Part shown: positions 12,753 to 25,669 of the stretch, piece by piece
Position numbering within the stretch: position 1 is the first letter of the stretch
How the letters are laid out: the number at the start of each line of letters is the position of its first letter
NCBI RefSeq assembly: GCF_034190915.1
Contig: NW_026947484.1
Span: forward strand, 84,019,982 to 84,083,981
DNA length: 64,000 nucleotides
From: Cavia porcellus
Lineage: Eukaryota; Chordata; Mammalia; Rodentia; Caviidae
Direction of reading: 5' to 3'
Notes under the pieces: model-generated
The model's input: the letters and a program-made list of their open reading frames with translations, nothing else
Told to the model about the DNA's origin: nothing
Database searches by the model: none
Translations under genes and position numbers: made by a program

Positions 12753-13367
12753 GGGTCCATTCTTCAGTAGAACTGCCCCACGATCCATTTTCCTTATGGC
12801 TGGGATAAGAATTGAACCACCTCTCCCTTAGCAATTAATTACCAGCGTGGTCAGATATCTATAATCTTTTCTCTCTACTGATTTCTAAAACATTCATCTA
12901 GAGCAGTCAAAGTGAAGCGTGCTTCACAGCAGCTCACACATACTGAGAGAAGTGGGATACTGACAATCTGAAATTCTGTATTATTGAAAATCTTGCTTGC
13001 TCAGGTTAAATCTACATTTTCTAACTCTGTGTTCAACAACTGAGGATCTGTAGACATACATGTCTTTCCCTAACCTACATCCAGCTCTCCTCTAAGAACA
13101 CTGCTTCCCCTGCAGTCTTCTCATGTTTCCTCTTCTCTCCTGCCCATGAGCCTCACAGGAGGGCTACAGGGCTTCTTGCTTGCTCCTTGCTGTTGCTTAC
13201 AGGCATTTTTTTGTCTACCTTCTTGCTGAAAAACAAAACATATCCCTTTGAATGTTCACATAAATCATGTATATGATGCTCTTCCCTCCCTCATTTTTGC
13301 CAGAGAAAGATCAACTTCTCCAACATCTCTTTTCTCTTATGGAAGGATTAGGCGGTTAGGGGTAGGA

Positions 13368-13399
13368 GTGTGTGTGCGTGCGTGTGTGCGTGCGTGTGT
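13368..13399. repeat. Imperfect (GT/GC)n repeat
   Basis: Alternating GTGTGTGCGTGC units, an alternating purine-pyrimidine tract of Z-DNA type. Confidence 0.85.
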
Positions 13400-13879
13400 A
13401 GCTCTCCTCCCTTTTTTAAGAACTCTGACATCAACAGAATCATTGTAACATCTATAGAGCTACCCTATGCACCAGCTAAGGCTCTCTCATCCCTCTTCTA
13501 ATCCCACTGAAATCTACAGTTGCCACTTGCTGAGCCTGAACCACAGGGAGCTGAATACAACTTGAGAAATGAGGCTTAAGAGTAGAATAATGCCACAAAT
13601 CCATGATGATAATCTCAGTAAGGCCCTCCACACCACTGGGAAGTCAATCTTATACAGTTTCTGCTTTTACCTAATTCTTCAATTTTCCATAACAACCTTT
13701 CATCTATTTTTCTCTAGCTTCAAACTTAGGAATCAAGTGGCCTTAGCTTTTATTTACAGATACAATGGGACAGTCACACAAGAAGTCTCTCATCATCTGC
13801 CTACCTTCAACTTTCCTTTTGTATAGTAGCAGGGCAGGCTCTATGTTTTAAGTATTTCCTATTTCCTGAATCGGTTCCC

Positions 13880-14640
13880 CTTCTCTCACTTTCTTAGCAA
13901 GTTTATTAGACCCCTGACCCATTCTTCACTGCCTCTTTCAACGTTTTCCATCTCATTGGATCCTTCCCATGGCTTTAATCACACACAGCTGTCTGCCATT
14001 TACAAAATGAAGCAAGCACGCCTTTCTTCCCTTTCTCCTGACCTGTCTGCCAAAATTCTGCAAGAACCTGAAATGTTCTTGCTATTTTCCCCATTCTCTC
14101 CTTCTGCATATGCCTCAGTGTCCCTATTGATAGTCCCTGCCTCATCATTTATGTCCCTGACACTGCCAAGGACCTCAGGGCCCACAGTGTGAAGGACAAT
14201 TTTTGACCCTCTTTTTTGTTTCATCCTCCAATCAGAATTTATTCTCTTAGTAAGAAATTCTATGAAACAGTGTCAGTTCTTTCTTTGTGATAAATCTTGC
14301 TTGTTTTTCACAGTTTTATCTCTTCCTATGCTAACTTCATTCTCTTACCAGGGTTTGTTATTTACTACCTCACCATTAAATGATAATGTCCCCATGGCTC
14401 TGGCTAAGGACTTCTCTCTCCCTGCTCTTCTTTTTCATCCTAAGAGAGCTCATTCATGGAATAAGTTACTGACTAATGCAGATTATTTACACATTTATGT
14501 CTCCAGCCGAGAGAACTCTTCTCTGAACTCCAAAGATTTGTCAGATTCCAGCTTTACATCTTCATGTATGTCACGAAATATCTGATCCTCACAGCAGTTA
14601 AAATGAATAGGCTTTTAGAAATAAATCTTGCAGAAATACT
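13880..14640 (+). repeat. Possible ancient LINE fragment
   Basis: The stretch around 14478-14535 (GCAGATTATTTACACATTTA, then GTCTCCAGCCGAGAGAACTC) resembles a phrase seen in ancient mammalian LINE reverse-transcriptase regions. Open frames on this strand are broken and show no intact domain. The family call is a guess from memory. Confidence 0.3.
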
Positions 14641-15469
14641 GCACCGTATCTGTTTTAGTATACATGTCGGAGAGTCAGGGGTTGTCACAGACAACCTGCT
14701 TTCCCCCTTCATCCCTCATGTACAGTGTATCACCTGGGGCTCTCACTTCCAAGTTCTCACTTGTGCACGCAGCTGTCTCTACTGCCATGCCTCTGTTTTT
14801 ACCACATTTTCTCATACCTGGGCAATCGACTCCTCACTTTTGCAATTGACTGTAGCCTTTTCTAGTCTAGTCTCTGAATTTTTCATTTTACAATACAAAA
14901 TTGAGTTTCTAAGGTGTTTCAATAGAGCCTCCTTTCACTTCAGATGAAGATTGAAACATATTACAAGCCTGTCTGAATCCTTCCCTCCACAGCATCTGAG
15001 CTATCCCATGATGAGCTTTTGAATTGATCTTGATCCATTCTGTCATAAACTCTTGATCATCCTGTCTTACCTGCCTAAAGCCTTCTGTTCCTCCAAGTTA
15101 ATACCTCTTTTTCCTCAAACATTAATTCACTGTTTCTAAATGGAACTTTCCTTCCTGATTAGATCAGTTACCCCTATTACATTATCTCAATAGACCATGT
15201 TTCAGTATAAAGTTTTCCTATACCATTTAAGACATGTTTTTATATTTAGAAAACATATTACTATAGCAAACATACATATTATCTTCTCAAAATTTGTTTA
15301 TCACTGACTTATTTTTTCACTCAAAAGTGGAAGTGGGTGGGTTCCGTGATTCTCAAAGACATCTCTCTTAAGTCAGGTAATGGAAATGTTTAGAGGTCCT
15401 TCTCAACAGAATTTTCAACTCTCAATTTAATCAAGGTGGTTTTTTTTCTTTCTTTCTAAGTGACACCCC

Positions 15470-15634
15470 CCACTATGCCAGACGTGGTAATCCCAGTACT
15501 TGGGAGTCTGAGGCAGGGGGATCGCCAGGAGTTTGAGGGGGGCCTAGGCTACAAAAGTGAGTTAAAGCCCAGCTGGCTCTACATATTGAGATCCTTTCAC
15601 GATAAATAGGTAAGTAAATAAATAAATAAAAAGT
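15470..15634 (+). repeat. B1-like (7SL-derived) SINE
   Basis: GCCAGACGTGGTAATCCCAG, GGGAGTCTGAGGCAGGGGGA and CTAGGCTACAAAAGTGAGTT match the rodent B1 monomer in order. A (TAAA)n tail follows at about 15603-15633. The copy is moderately diverged. This is a main reason for calling the organism a rodent. Confidence 0.85.
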
Positions 15635-16744
15635 AAATGAATTCTCAAATAGACTTTATAGAAAATATAACTCACAAAGTTTTTTATTTTTCTTTACCAA
15701 CGTACAGGTGACACTTGTTCTAATCTTATGGATATTAAGTAAGATAAAATGATTCAGATAGGAGGAGAAAAGCTGAGAGATAACATGTGCCCTACCAATT
15801 CATATAAACCAAATCATATGGAATGAATAAATCTGTTTGAAATGGGAAAAAATGCAACTTCATATGTAAAATTAAACTGTACAATTCACTTTCCTTGTCT
15901 GTTTCAAACTTGGAGTTTAGGTTCCAAATAACTTTTTCAGTAGAGACTTTAACTATTAAACTAGAAAAATAAATAACCTCAGAATCAATATTTCTAGAAA
16001 GCCCTAGACTACTTATAAAGTAAGCTGTGTTTTCCCAGTATGTTAGATTTAATTAGGTAAGTTAAATCTAACCTTCAGAATTTTAATTATATTAAGTAAA
16101 GTTTTACTAATTTCATTTAATATGTTATCATCAAGGGGCCCAGATCCATATAATTATATGACAAGGCAAGCTCTGGTTTTTGCAGCAGTCCCACTTCAAA
16201 TTCAGCCAGGCTTTTTGAAATAGAAGCCTGTTTTAGCATTGTTGTACTCATTATTTAACTGAGAGGTCAAAATCTGTCTCATAGTTTAATGATGAACGTC
16301 AAGCCTTGCATTTTTTTTCTCCTATGGTCATCTGGGTGTATATTGTTGAAACTAAATTAATTCATGATAGAAAAACCACAGCAGGTTAAATCACCTTTCC
16401 AGTTTCTGTGTTTAAATTAAAGGCATTAGATCTTTTTAGCTGTGAGATATTAGCCAAGACACATTGTTTTCACACATCTTTCCTTCATTTGCAAAAAGGT
16501 GGGGTGACAATGCTGACCAGGAGGATGAATTCCCTTTATCTCTACTCTTGATATCTCACGGCAGCCTGCCAGTTTCAGTGACAGACAGTTACCACTGCTC
16601 TGTGCCTAGCAGGTTTTCTAGGCAGCCCTGATTATGGCCACATCTGAGGGTGCTCTTAATTGTTTAGCAAGTATTTTCCAATGGGTATGATGGGGGAAAT
16701 CTTGGTTTGATTATAAATCCACAGTATCAGGGAAAGTTGGGAAT

Positions 16745-17080
16745 CAGGGTGTGAATTCTGGAGCCAGAATGCCAGAATTTAAGTCTTTTTTGTCTGATAT
16801 GGATATTGTATGTCCAAAGCAAATCATGCACCTCACAATGAACTATGATGAAGAGGCTTTTCTAGAGATAAGATTGAGTAACAAGTGCCACGTCCTTTAA
16901 ATAGTACCAGAATTAACTATTATTAACATCGACTACATGATTTTGGTCAAGACTCTTAGTATCTCTTGGCTTTGCTATCAACAGTCAATGGAAAGAGTAT
17001 CTACCTTTTGTGTTTTTATGAGGTTTAAATGAAGATCTTAAATATCCTCAACAATTGTAAAATATTATATACATTCAATA
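16745..17080 (+). repeat. MIR-like SINE pieces
   Basis: TGTGAATTCTGGAGCCAGAA near 16750 and GATTTTGGTCAAGACTCTTA with ATGAGGTTTAAATGAAGATC near 16940-17040 match the 5' and core parts of MIR. The interval between them is diverged or interrupted. Confidence 0.5.
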
Positions 17081-17226
17081 CTTTGACAAATATGATGAAT
17101 CATTCTTCACTAAACTGCTAATAGTAGTATACTAATTTTGCAAAGCCACACTGCAAGCCACAGTTCCGTAGATAACTTAAGTAAAAGTAGATCCAGGAAC
17201 ATCATATTAATAAAAGCAAAGAAATT

Positions 17227-17355
17227 TAAAATTTCATAAAATAAGGATCAGGGGTTTAGCGCAGTGGCTGAAATGCCTACTTGGTAAGCATGAGGTCATG
17301 AGTTCAATCCCCAGTCCCAGAGGAATGGGGGAACTAGTTATAAAATTTCATAAAA
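17227..17355 (+). mobile_element. ID-type SINE with exact 15-bp target-site duplication
   Basis: The body (about 17242-17340) has a tRNA-like A box (GGTTTAGCGCAGTGG) and B box (GAGTTCAATCCCC). It is flanked by the identical 15-mer TAAAATTTCATAAAA at 17227-17241 and 17341-17355. The exact repeat shows retroposition. The element has an unusual, GA-rich rather than pure-A, 3' end. Confidence 0.85.
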
Positions 17356-18799
17356 CATTCTCCTTCACTTCCATTTTTCCTAAGAAAAAAACTGTTGCTA
17401 TGAAAATAATTTACATTGAGTTACTTCCTGTAGCTTTTCTCATAATACAAACTGCATGGTACATTTTTTGTTTCTTAACTATTCTAAGTAAAATTCTGCT
17501 CTAGAAAGCCAGAGCAGCTCTGTCAGTACCAATTACCTCTGAAAATTCACTAAACTTTATGACAAGCATTTTGTCCACTGAATCTATTAGAAAAATGAGG
17601 TTCAAGGACCTAGAATTCCTGGTATCAAAAACTGCCCTGCCCTTGAGACTGTTTCAGAAAGAATTTAAACTTTTCTTGGGGTGATGTCTGCTTCTTTATA
17701 CAAGACAATACAAGAATCAAATGTAAAAATGCAGAAGCAAGGAACCATGTCTTCATTATACTTACAAGAGACCATTTTATATTTATGTGGTAAGGATTTA
17801 GAGAGAGGGTACCAACCACATTCTCCCAACTTGAGAAAAGTGTGTTTTTGTTAGTAACAAAACAGTCTTCAATAGCCAAACTTAACATTTCACTAGGGAA
17901 CAAATAGGAAGTGTTTTTTTTCCTAAATGCAAATAAGCTAGCAGTGGCCCCCCAGGGCAGAAATGGGTACTGCTGCCTGCCTTACATCTCCCACAGCACA
18001 GAGAACCAAAGTCTACAAACATTTCTCATCTCTGAACTTCGAACCACTGCAAAAGGCACAGGATGGTACAAAGATTCTTGTAATGCTCCATCATAACATA
18101 TAAGTCAGCACAAAGACATAATGGCTAACTTTGCTATCTCCCTTTTAAGAAGCCAAGTAAATATAAATGATTTATATATTTATTCATATAAATGTATATT
18201 ATGAAAAAATATGTATAGTAATTCTTTGTTTTTCATGGATTATGGTTTTGATGCTCTTTCCACTCAAATGCAAAGTACAAGGTCTTTTGTCTTGCCTGAA
18301 AGCTATAATATAGTTTTGGGAATCTTAATTTCTGGAAAAGAATTTTTTGCCATGATAGTTTGCTTTTTTTTCCCCTATTCTGTAATTGTCTCTTCTCTTT
18401 GTAACCACAGTTTTATTCCCTTTCTCTAACTCCTATTTCAAATACAGGAGAATAAACATTCATACACAAAAAGAAAATTGAATAAGCTTTTAAAAAAGCC
18501 TAAAAGACAGAATACATTTTGTAATTTTTTCATTTCATTCAGAAGTTGGCACATGAAACTAAACTCTACCACAAATGGACTAAAAATGGCAATTGCCAGC
18601 AAGAGCTAAGACACTTTACAAGAGAGACCAGGCATTAGCTTCCATAGGTCATTAATAAAGCTATTAATAGAGCTAAATTAATATTTATTCTAGTGAACAC
18701 ATTATTTTCATCTTTCAACTGTTCTATTCTTAAACAGGCAGGCATTTTTTACTGCGCTGACTTTGTAGTTCATATTTTTTTCCTGTTCTTTCATTATTT

Positions 18800-19060
18800 A
18801 CGATTTCACCTTTTATAAATCTTTCTCATCCTCAAGACTCAAATTAGACACTAGGGTGCCTCTCCTGACATCCACATTTAACTGAAACTCCATAGTTACG
18901 TTGCTGTTGTATTTAAAAGTGGTCACACCATTATCTTCCCATGATCTATTTTCTGTATCTGTTTTGCTACTATGAGGCAGGTGTTTTTCTCAATCATCTC
19001 TCTATATCCAGATACAGCACTGGAAATAGTTAGGCACAGCATAACATTTGTTGGGTCCTA
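18800..19060 (+). repeat. L2-like LINE 3' end
   Basis: GGTGCCTCTCCTGACATCCA and the run from CCAGATACAGCACTGG to GCATAACATTTGTTG (about 19008-19055) follow the order of the L2 3' terminal region. Diverged; limits approximate. Confidence 0.5.
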
Positions 19061-19747
19061 GCTGAACAGTCTTGGTAGGTGAGTATCATGTGCAACAGGG
19101 GACACATGCTAGTCTCTCTCATGTCTCTGCAATGGTATCTATATGAACAGGTGTTTCCCAGCTCCACTGTCCAGCCACCTTCCCTGGCCCCAATTTATAT
19201 GTCACTTTCTTTAAGGATCTCTAGGCTGCACGCTTAGCCTGGGTTAAGTTATGCATGGCGTGTCTTTCCTATGTAATCTCTATCACAGGACTCTGCTGTG
19301 ACTGACACTTGTCCAAATTCTTCATATAACTCTATTGTGTAGGTGCAACAAGAAAGAGCTCATTCTCTCCATGGGGTCATGAAACACTGCCTGGCACTCT
19401 GGTGGTCAATTAAAAAAAATATCTATTATGTGTATGGTCTTGATGATAGTTTCACGACTGAATATTTATCACCAAACCCATGTGTTTTATACATGAAAGA
19501 TGTTCAACATTTTACAGAGCAATTATATTTCAGAAAAGTGGCATGAAAATATATGTATGTGAACACCTTTCACTTTTTAGTAGAAATTCTTGAAAGTGCA
19601 GCATGAATAAACAAGTCAGTTTATACAAGTAAGGTGGTACAAAAATTTCTCATTTTCAGTTATCTCAATGATAGCAAAAGACTGTACAAAAATGTCCTTC
19701 TCTACCTGCAATTGTTTCCCTCATCTCTCACCCTTCCAGACACTTAC

Positions 19748-20007
19748 TTTATGTTCTCATTGGCAGGAACTTCAGGAAGTTGCACGGTAATCATGCCGTC
19801 CAAGTTGGTCTTCCCAATGAAGGCAGGTTTGGTGCGGAGCACATCCGGGGCAGTCTTTGCTGTCACCCTGTGCTGGAGGCCACCAGCACTGTTTCCACGA
19901 TTTGTTAGCACAAACGAATAGGACTTCTCTGGCTTCAGGTTGACAATTAACTTCTGGGTGGCACGGCCGTCCACTTCTTCCACCATTTTCCCATCATCAT
20001 AAAGAAT
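19748..20007 (-). CDS. PTPRD: PTPRD exon: second half of FN8
   Basis: 260 nt, phase 0 start ([20 protein letters not shown]), 86 codons, ending with two bases of the Lys of ENIK before GTAAGT. It carries the later strands of FN8, including [15 protein letters not shown] (the tyrosine-corner region of an FN fold) and [13 protein letters not shown]. It then begins the membrane-proximal region ([16 protein letters not shown]). Acceptor gtctctag. Confidence 0.96.
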
Positions 20008-20777
20008 CTAGAGACACACAACCCACAGAAAACTTGGGTTTCCTGAGAGGCTAAGTGCATTGTCTAAGAAAATACAGACTCAGTTCTGGAAAATCTAGGT
20101 CAGGTGAATTCTAGCTCTGGGTGATTCCTGAGTCTGTAAGTATTCAAAGTTGAGGAGATTTCATCAATTTTCTTATCAATTCCTTTAGTCTAATGATATG
20201 TTTCTATCAAAAATATGCAAGAAAAAAATGCACTAACTTTGCAATGTTTGACCTGTATATTGTATGTTACATAAATGCACTGTGTACACAAATGCTTGAA
20301 TTTTTTTAATACATTATTATTATTTTTTCTAAAGTTTTCAGTCATATTCTAAGCTTATTCTTACATTCCAAAATATATTCAAACTCCTTGTTTCACAAAC
20401 ATGTATGATTTGCTCTTTTCTTTATACATACCAATGCACCAATAAACAAATTAAAAGACTCCCAGAATCCTGTGTTTTATAACAAGTGAACCATGTGAAT
20501 TTCATTTTGTAGTGGAAAATAACTAAGTTAGATGTAAAAAGTTCAAGTTCAAAATAGTAGATTTTCTACCAGTAGTATCAGGCATGGGGTAGAGCTCCTG
20601 CCACTGGCAGAGAGGAAAACTCAAGTTGTCAAACAACCAAACTCAGTCTCCTACATGAAAGTCACAAAGGCAAATACCAAGTAGATGCCCAAATCTAAGC
20701 AGTCACCAAGCTTTACAAGTAACTTACCCTGATGAAATGCCCCTTCCACTTTTTATCCATGATACAAAGCAACTTAC
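20008..20777 (-). other. Intron, 0.77 kb
   Basis: GTAAGT donor and TAG acceptor, splitting FN8. The sequence is AT-rich with no recognisable repeat or extra exon. Confidence 0.85.
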
Positions 20778-20875
20778 TTTGAAAGGCATGGCAGAGTTAT
20801 AATTCTCTGGAATCTCCCAAGACAGTAACACTGAAGTCTTCATTACTGCTTTGACATGAAAATTTTTTGCAAACA
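20778..20875 (-). CDS. PTPRD: PTPRD exon: first half of FN8
   Basis: 98 nt from the distal acceptor: two bases completing a Val, then 32 codons from [19 protein letters not shown] to YNSAMPFK, ending in phase 0 before GTAAGT. The conserved Trp of the FN fold is present (LLSWEIP). The acceptor is a tandem NAGNAG, CCAGCAG. Using the upstream AG would start the exon at 20878 and add one Ala before the Val. The distal site gives the known family sequence (VDQ VFAK). Confidence 0.95.
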
Positions 20876-21310
20876 CTGCTGGAAAAGGAAAAACAGTGTA
20901 TTTAAACTATTCTTAAAGACATGGAACCTGTCCTTTTCACCACGGTTTGTAGTGCTTATACTAGGTGCTGCCTACATTGAGCACAGTGAAGTGTGATTTG
21001 CCTACCTGTGCAGAGCATAGATTTTAATACTCATTCTTATAAAGAACTCTCCTTCCTCTTCACTTCAGCCAACTACAATGTGTTTTCCTTACCTGACAAC
21101 ATGGGAGTGCTGTCGGCCAGACTTGCTTGGTATTCTACAACTGAAACCTAATGCATCCAAAATGTATGAAGTTTTACATACTTTACCTTTTTGTTTTTGC
21201 TGAATCTATTAATATGAATGGGGCGATCAGTTATTTATAGCTTGAAAATACTGATTTCCAAAGACTGATATTCCTTTAAAGGAGGAAGGCCACAAGTAGA
21301 CAAATCCTAC
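20876..21310 (-). other. Intron, 0.43 kb
   Basis: Short intron between FN7 and FN8, with GTAGGA donor and the tandem CAGCAG acceptor. Nothing else is seen. Confidence 0.85.
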
Positions 21311-21898
21311 CTTGATCCACAGGCAGTGTCCTGAACTGGACACTTGGACTATATGGCCCGGGCCCTTTGCTCGTGTGAGCACGTACTTTTACATCATATG
21401 TGGTATCTGGTTTTAAGCCAGTAAGTGTCATGGAAGTATCAGCTGGAACAATCAGCTGCTCCAGTGGAAGAAGGGGAATGTTGATATCCCTATACAGAAG
21501 GGTATACTTGGTGATAACACCATTTCTCTCTGCCAGGACAGGTGGCTGCCATGATAACTGGACGGAGCTTGAAGTAGTGCCTTCTGAGTGGAGGTTTTGA
21601 GGGAAGCCAGTTGGAACTTCTTCTGGAACAGAAATTTCCTTCACCATCTCCTCCCCAAAGCCTACTTTGTTTCTGGCTGAGAGCCTAAAGACATATGATG
21701 CTCCTTTGTGGATGTCTGTAGCTGTGAAGTGATCTTCTTTTTCGGAGAACTCAAGAGTAGTGAGGGGTTCCATGTCCTTGCGGCCAAATTTTAGACGATA
21801 GCCCTGAAGGGGTCCAAATGTGTCCACAGGGGGGTGCCACTGAATGAGAGCAGTATTCATCTGAGTGTGGTTAATCACAAGCCGAGGTTTCCCTGGAA
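21311..21898 (-). CDS. PTPRD: PTPRD exon: FN6 and FN7
   Basis: 588 nt, 195 full codons, phase 1 on both sides. It encodes two whole FN repeats. FN6 starts [13 protein letters not shown] and has ALIQWHPP and [21 protein letters not shown]7 starts [13 protein letters not shown] and has VQLSWQPP and [18 protein letters not shown]. Both carry the conserved Trp and Tyr of the fold, and NHT is a possible N-glycosylation site. Acceptor TGCTTCAG, donor GTAGGA. With phase 1 at both ends it can be skipped in frame. Confidence 0.97.
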
Positions 21899-22829
21899 CT
21901 GAAGCACATGGGATAAGGTGATGAGTCCAGCTAGTAGGATGTCCACATTTCAGTCATTGCCAAGTGGGTGTACTACAAGCAAGAAAGGTACAGAACAAAG
22001 TTTGCTCTGAAATCTATAGCCCAAACATGTATTGAGGCCATCATTTTGCTTACACATTAAGAAAAAAAAGAGTGTAAAATTATGTTGCCTTTAGTCTGCT
22101 AGGAAGCACCAGGCGTCATGAATAGGATTAGCGAATGAGAATATAGTGGCATGCTTTTTGTGGTGAGGAATTAGTAACATAAATACAGAATTGATTTATT
22201 TTAAAGTCAAGTTAGGTCAGTAAAAAGGTCTAATATACTCTAATATATACATTTTTAAAGGAGACTAATTTATTCCTGCAGTATATAGCAAACGACATCA
22301 ACAAAATCAGGATTTTCTTCAGGTATTGTCTAAAGATGGGGAAAGAGAATAAAACATAACTGCAAACAAAATTAAAGCAAATTTATCAAAAGAAAAAGAC
22401 TCAAAAAGAGGAAAATAACAAGGTTATAAAAAAAAAAAAGATGGAAACATGATGAAGCATAAAATGTTAATCTCAGGGACTGCTTATCTTCTTTCTAAAA
22501 TCAAAAAGCTGTGGCCTAAAAGGAGATGTGCTCAGCTCAACAAGACATTCTGTAAGACATGTTTTTATCCTTAACCAATGGAGCAATAGTTTTGGCTCAT
22601 GTGCTAGGAATATTCATAGTAAGCTTCTATGGGTAGATTTATATACTAAGTTTATATAATTTAGCTAACCTACAATGTATGGGAAAACAGCTTCTGAAGT
22701 TTATAGTGGCAATTATATAAACATGTGCTAAGAGTGGCCCTGGGAACTGAACTATTATGCATTAAATGTATCTCTGGGAAAAGACATCTAGACATCTTTA
22801 TATTCAAGTAGAGAATCATACAGCAGAGC

Positions 22830-22870
22830 CTATTTGTAAGTTTTGATACTTACCTATTTGTAAGTTTTGA
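22830..22870. repeat. Short direct repeat with spacer
   Basis: CTATTTGTAAGTTTTGA occurs at 22830-22846 and again at 22854-22870, separated by seven bases. It is a small local duplication. Confidence 0.85.
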
Positions 22871-24752
22871 ATTATTTCATTTATTTTTTTATCAAACATA
22901 TGCCATTTTAGAGAGGTTACTTTGCCTATATTTTAAAATTGTATTCACATTTTATTTCACATATATTGACTATCATTGTAGCACTTTAAGGTAGACATTG
23001 CTAGACTACATTAATTTCTATGCATAAATAGAATTTATGTCACTTGCCTATTAAAATATGAGTGATGTGATAAAAATGAAACACTACAGTGTGTTAAAAA
23101 AAACTCTATAGTCAAGTGGGGCTCTAGGCAGAAAATACTAAGAATGAAATCCAACTGATACTCTGGGGATAGAAATGTAACTATTTAAGCCTCACATTCA
23201 GCAGGGACAATGGATTTTATTAAATGTTTATTAAAGTTTCCCAAAAATCTGGTTCCAAGAAATTGCATAATGGTCAGTACACTGTGTATCTTCTACTTCT
23301 AAAATGCATAGAAAGCTAGGTTAAACAGATGTATTTTTAATATACTGATAAAAACCACAAATATAAATTATATTCTAATATTTGTTGGCTGTGCTACTGT
23401 TTTCTACTGTTTCATTTTAGCATACAGTACTGGTAAGGTACCAACCAATCTGGAAAAATGTAACTAACAGAAAATTCTAAGGAAAAAAAAGCAAACTAAC
23501 TATGAAAATCTTCATGTATTCTTCTGTGGAAGTCAAAGTTAGGTTGGAAAATATACATTGTTCTTCATGTTGGCGTGCACTTTCATATTCTGGGATATGA
23601 AGGACAGTTGGCTTGAAATCTTGAGATTGAATGATGTTCTAGGAGTTATAGCATCAGCTTTGACCTACTGGCTTCTACTGAAGTACCAAGAACATCTCAG
23701 TCTCTTATCCACTGCCAGAGTCATGAGATTACCCCTTTGCCAGGGAGAAGTCTGAGTCTGAAACCCACAATATGACCAGAAGCACGAGGCAGCATAAATA
23801 TAGGATTTCGGGGGAAAAAAATGAACACTGAGGCAGGAAGAGGAAGAACTTCTAATACTACTGCAGGAGGCACTGGCCACATGAAGAGATGTCTTAATCC
23901 TCCATAAATGTATGAATAATAGAAATAACACATGCAGTTTAAATGAAAGGTTAAGGATCTGGTGAGTTGTATCATCTCACCCAGGAAACAAATAAGATTT
24001 TCTCTTAAAAAAGAAAAGAAATTAGAAGTGTACAGCATTCCATACAGGTTTCAATAGGATTCTTCAGAAATTCATTAACAGCAAAAGAACCATTCCATCT
24101 GGGGCCTCCAGAAACCGTATTATGAATCACCTACTAGCTATTCCCAGTCTACATCGTCGTATACTCTGCCACACAGGCATCTGCTTGGGAAAGATGGATA
24201 CACAGGGCTATGCCATCTAATACATCTCATTCTCCAGAGTTAAGACAATGAAGAGGTGGGAGACATGGTGCTGTACAAAAAGTCTTGCTCAGGATTTTTG
24301 ATGCCCTAGAGTTATTATGTGGGTTACTTTTAAAAGCCATACCAACCACTAAGCTAATCATTCTGCTTAGTTTCGTATTAAAGCACGATGGCTGTCCAAA
24401 TGGAAGACTCTTAAATATCTCAGAGGGGCTTAACAAACATGATGGAGAAGAGAAAAGAGCCAACTCTAAGGTGAATAAGCTCACATTAATTTATATCATG
24501 GAATAGAAATTTTTCGCCCTTTGGGTTATATTTATGCCATTTTATTTTTGCTATGGTGAGGATAGAATTCCTTAATTTGTTTTGTCTTCTTGTATTCTAT
24601 TCTTCCCCCTTTTAGTAGTTCAGAAATGGTATACATATGCAGTTAACCCAGTTCACAAAATCAGTTTCCAGAGGGCAACCAAGGGTCTCAGTCCAACGGC
24701 TCCTAAGATAGCCTCGATTCAACCAAACACAAAGCAATAGTAGGTACAGACT

Positions 24753-24770
24753 GTTATTATTATTATTATT
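24753..24770. repeat. (TTA)n trinucleotide repeat
   Basis: About six TTA units in the antisense intron strand. Confidence 0.9.
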
Positions 24771-25669
24771 CCAGAATTCACCACATCATTGCCATCTTTT
24801 GATCATCCTTAAATATAGCTATTCAATATGATACTGAAATTCACGTAAAAGATATAAAACTGTCAAACTAATGATTTTTGTCTGGTTAACATAAATCTCA
24901 ATGCCTCAGGCAGTAAACTAATTATTACAATACAGAACAATGGGAATATTAACAGAGAAACTAAAATCATGTCAGAATCACTGAAACATAAAAGCCAGGG
25001 CTTCATTCAAAAGCGTCCTGCAGGTTACATAAATTGTACACAGATTACTTAAATGATGACCAGAACTTTTGTTTCAAAGATATGATTGGTTATAGATTCT
25101 AGCAAAAAATGTTTAATAAATACAGGATTTATTTGTAGTGTAACAGTAAAATTTCATGAGAATTCTTGAATTTTCAGCCACCTGAGTATATAAGGATATT
25201 TTTGTGACAGCCTACAAAATAAAACAAATTAATATGCTCACTAATTGCATATAGACAAATCATGACTAGGAAATGGTGGCAATGGATACATTGTTACTAA
25301 GGGAAAATAAGTTTTTCTCTTCAAGGGATGATTAAGTCTGGTGGTCTTACTTTCATCCCAGGCTTAATAATGATAACGTAAATATTCAGGAATCTAAATT
25401 ATAAGCCTTTCCATCCCAACACCCAAGACTCGATTGATTAAGAAAGACTTGAAACTGTGAATTAAAATTCCACCAGAATTGTATTTATCAATAAAATGCA
25501 CATTTCTTAGAAATATTCTGCCCTGTAACTAATGAGTGATAAATTAGTTTCAATGACATTAAATTTGATAAAACTGTTCCTTATTCAATGACTCAATTAT
25601 CTTTGCTATAAATTCTCTACTTCGTCCTCTACCATGTAATAGACAATAAGAATTTGGAGTGTCATGTTA

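Larger units (their letters stand above)
10638..19747 (-). other. Intron, 9.1 kb
   Basis: It contains a (CA)n microsatellite (12713-12750), a GTGC-type repeat (13368-13399), a possible old LINE stretch (about 13880-14640), a B1-like SINE (15470-15634), MIR-like pieces (about 16745-17080), an ID SINE with target-site duplications (17227-17355) and an L2-like 3' end (about 18800-19060). No extra exon is recognised. Confidence 0.85.

Noticed and set aside
12549..12834. Open frames with Cys-Val repeats
   Set aside because: They translate the (CA)n microsatellite at 12713-12750 on the opposite strand.
14262..14947. Two overlapping + strand open frames of 107 and 127 codons
   Set aside because: They overlap in different frames, show no recognisable domain, and fall beside a region that looks like an old LINE fragment.
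19634..19921. 95-codon + strand frame across the FN8 exon
   Set aside because: Shadow of the minus-strand coding exon 19748-20007.
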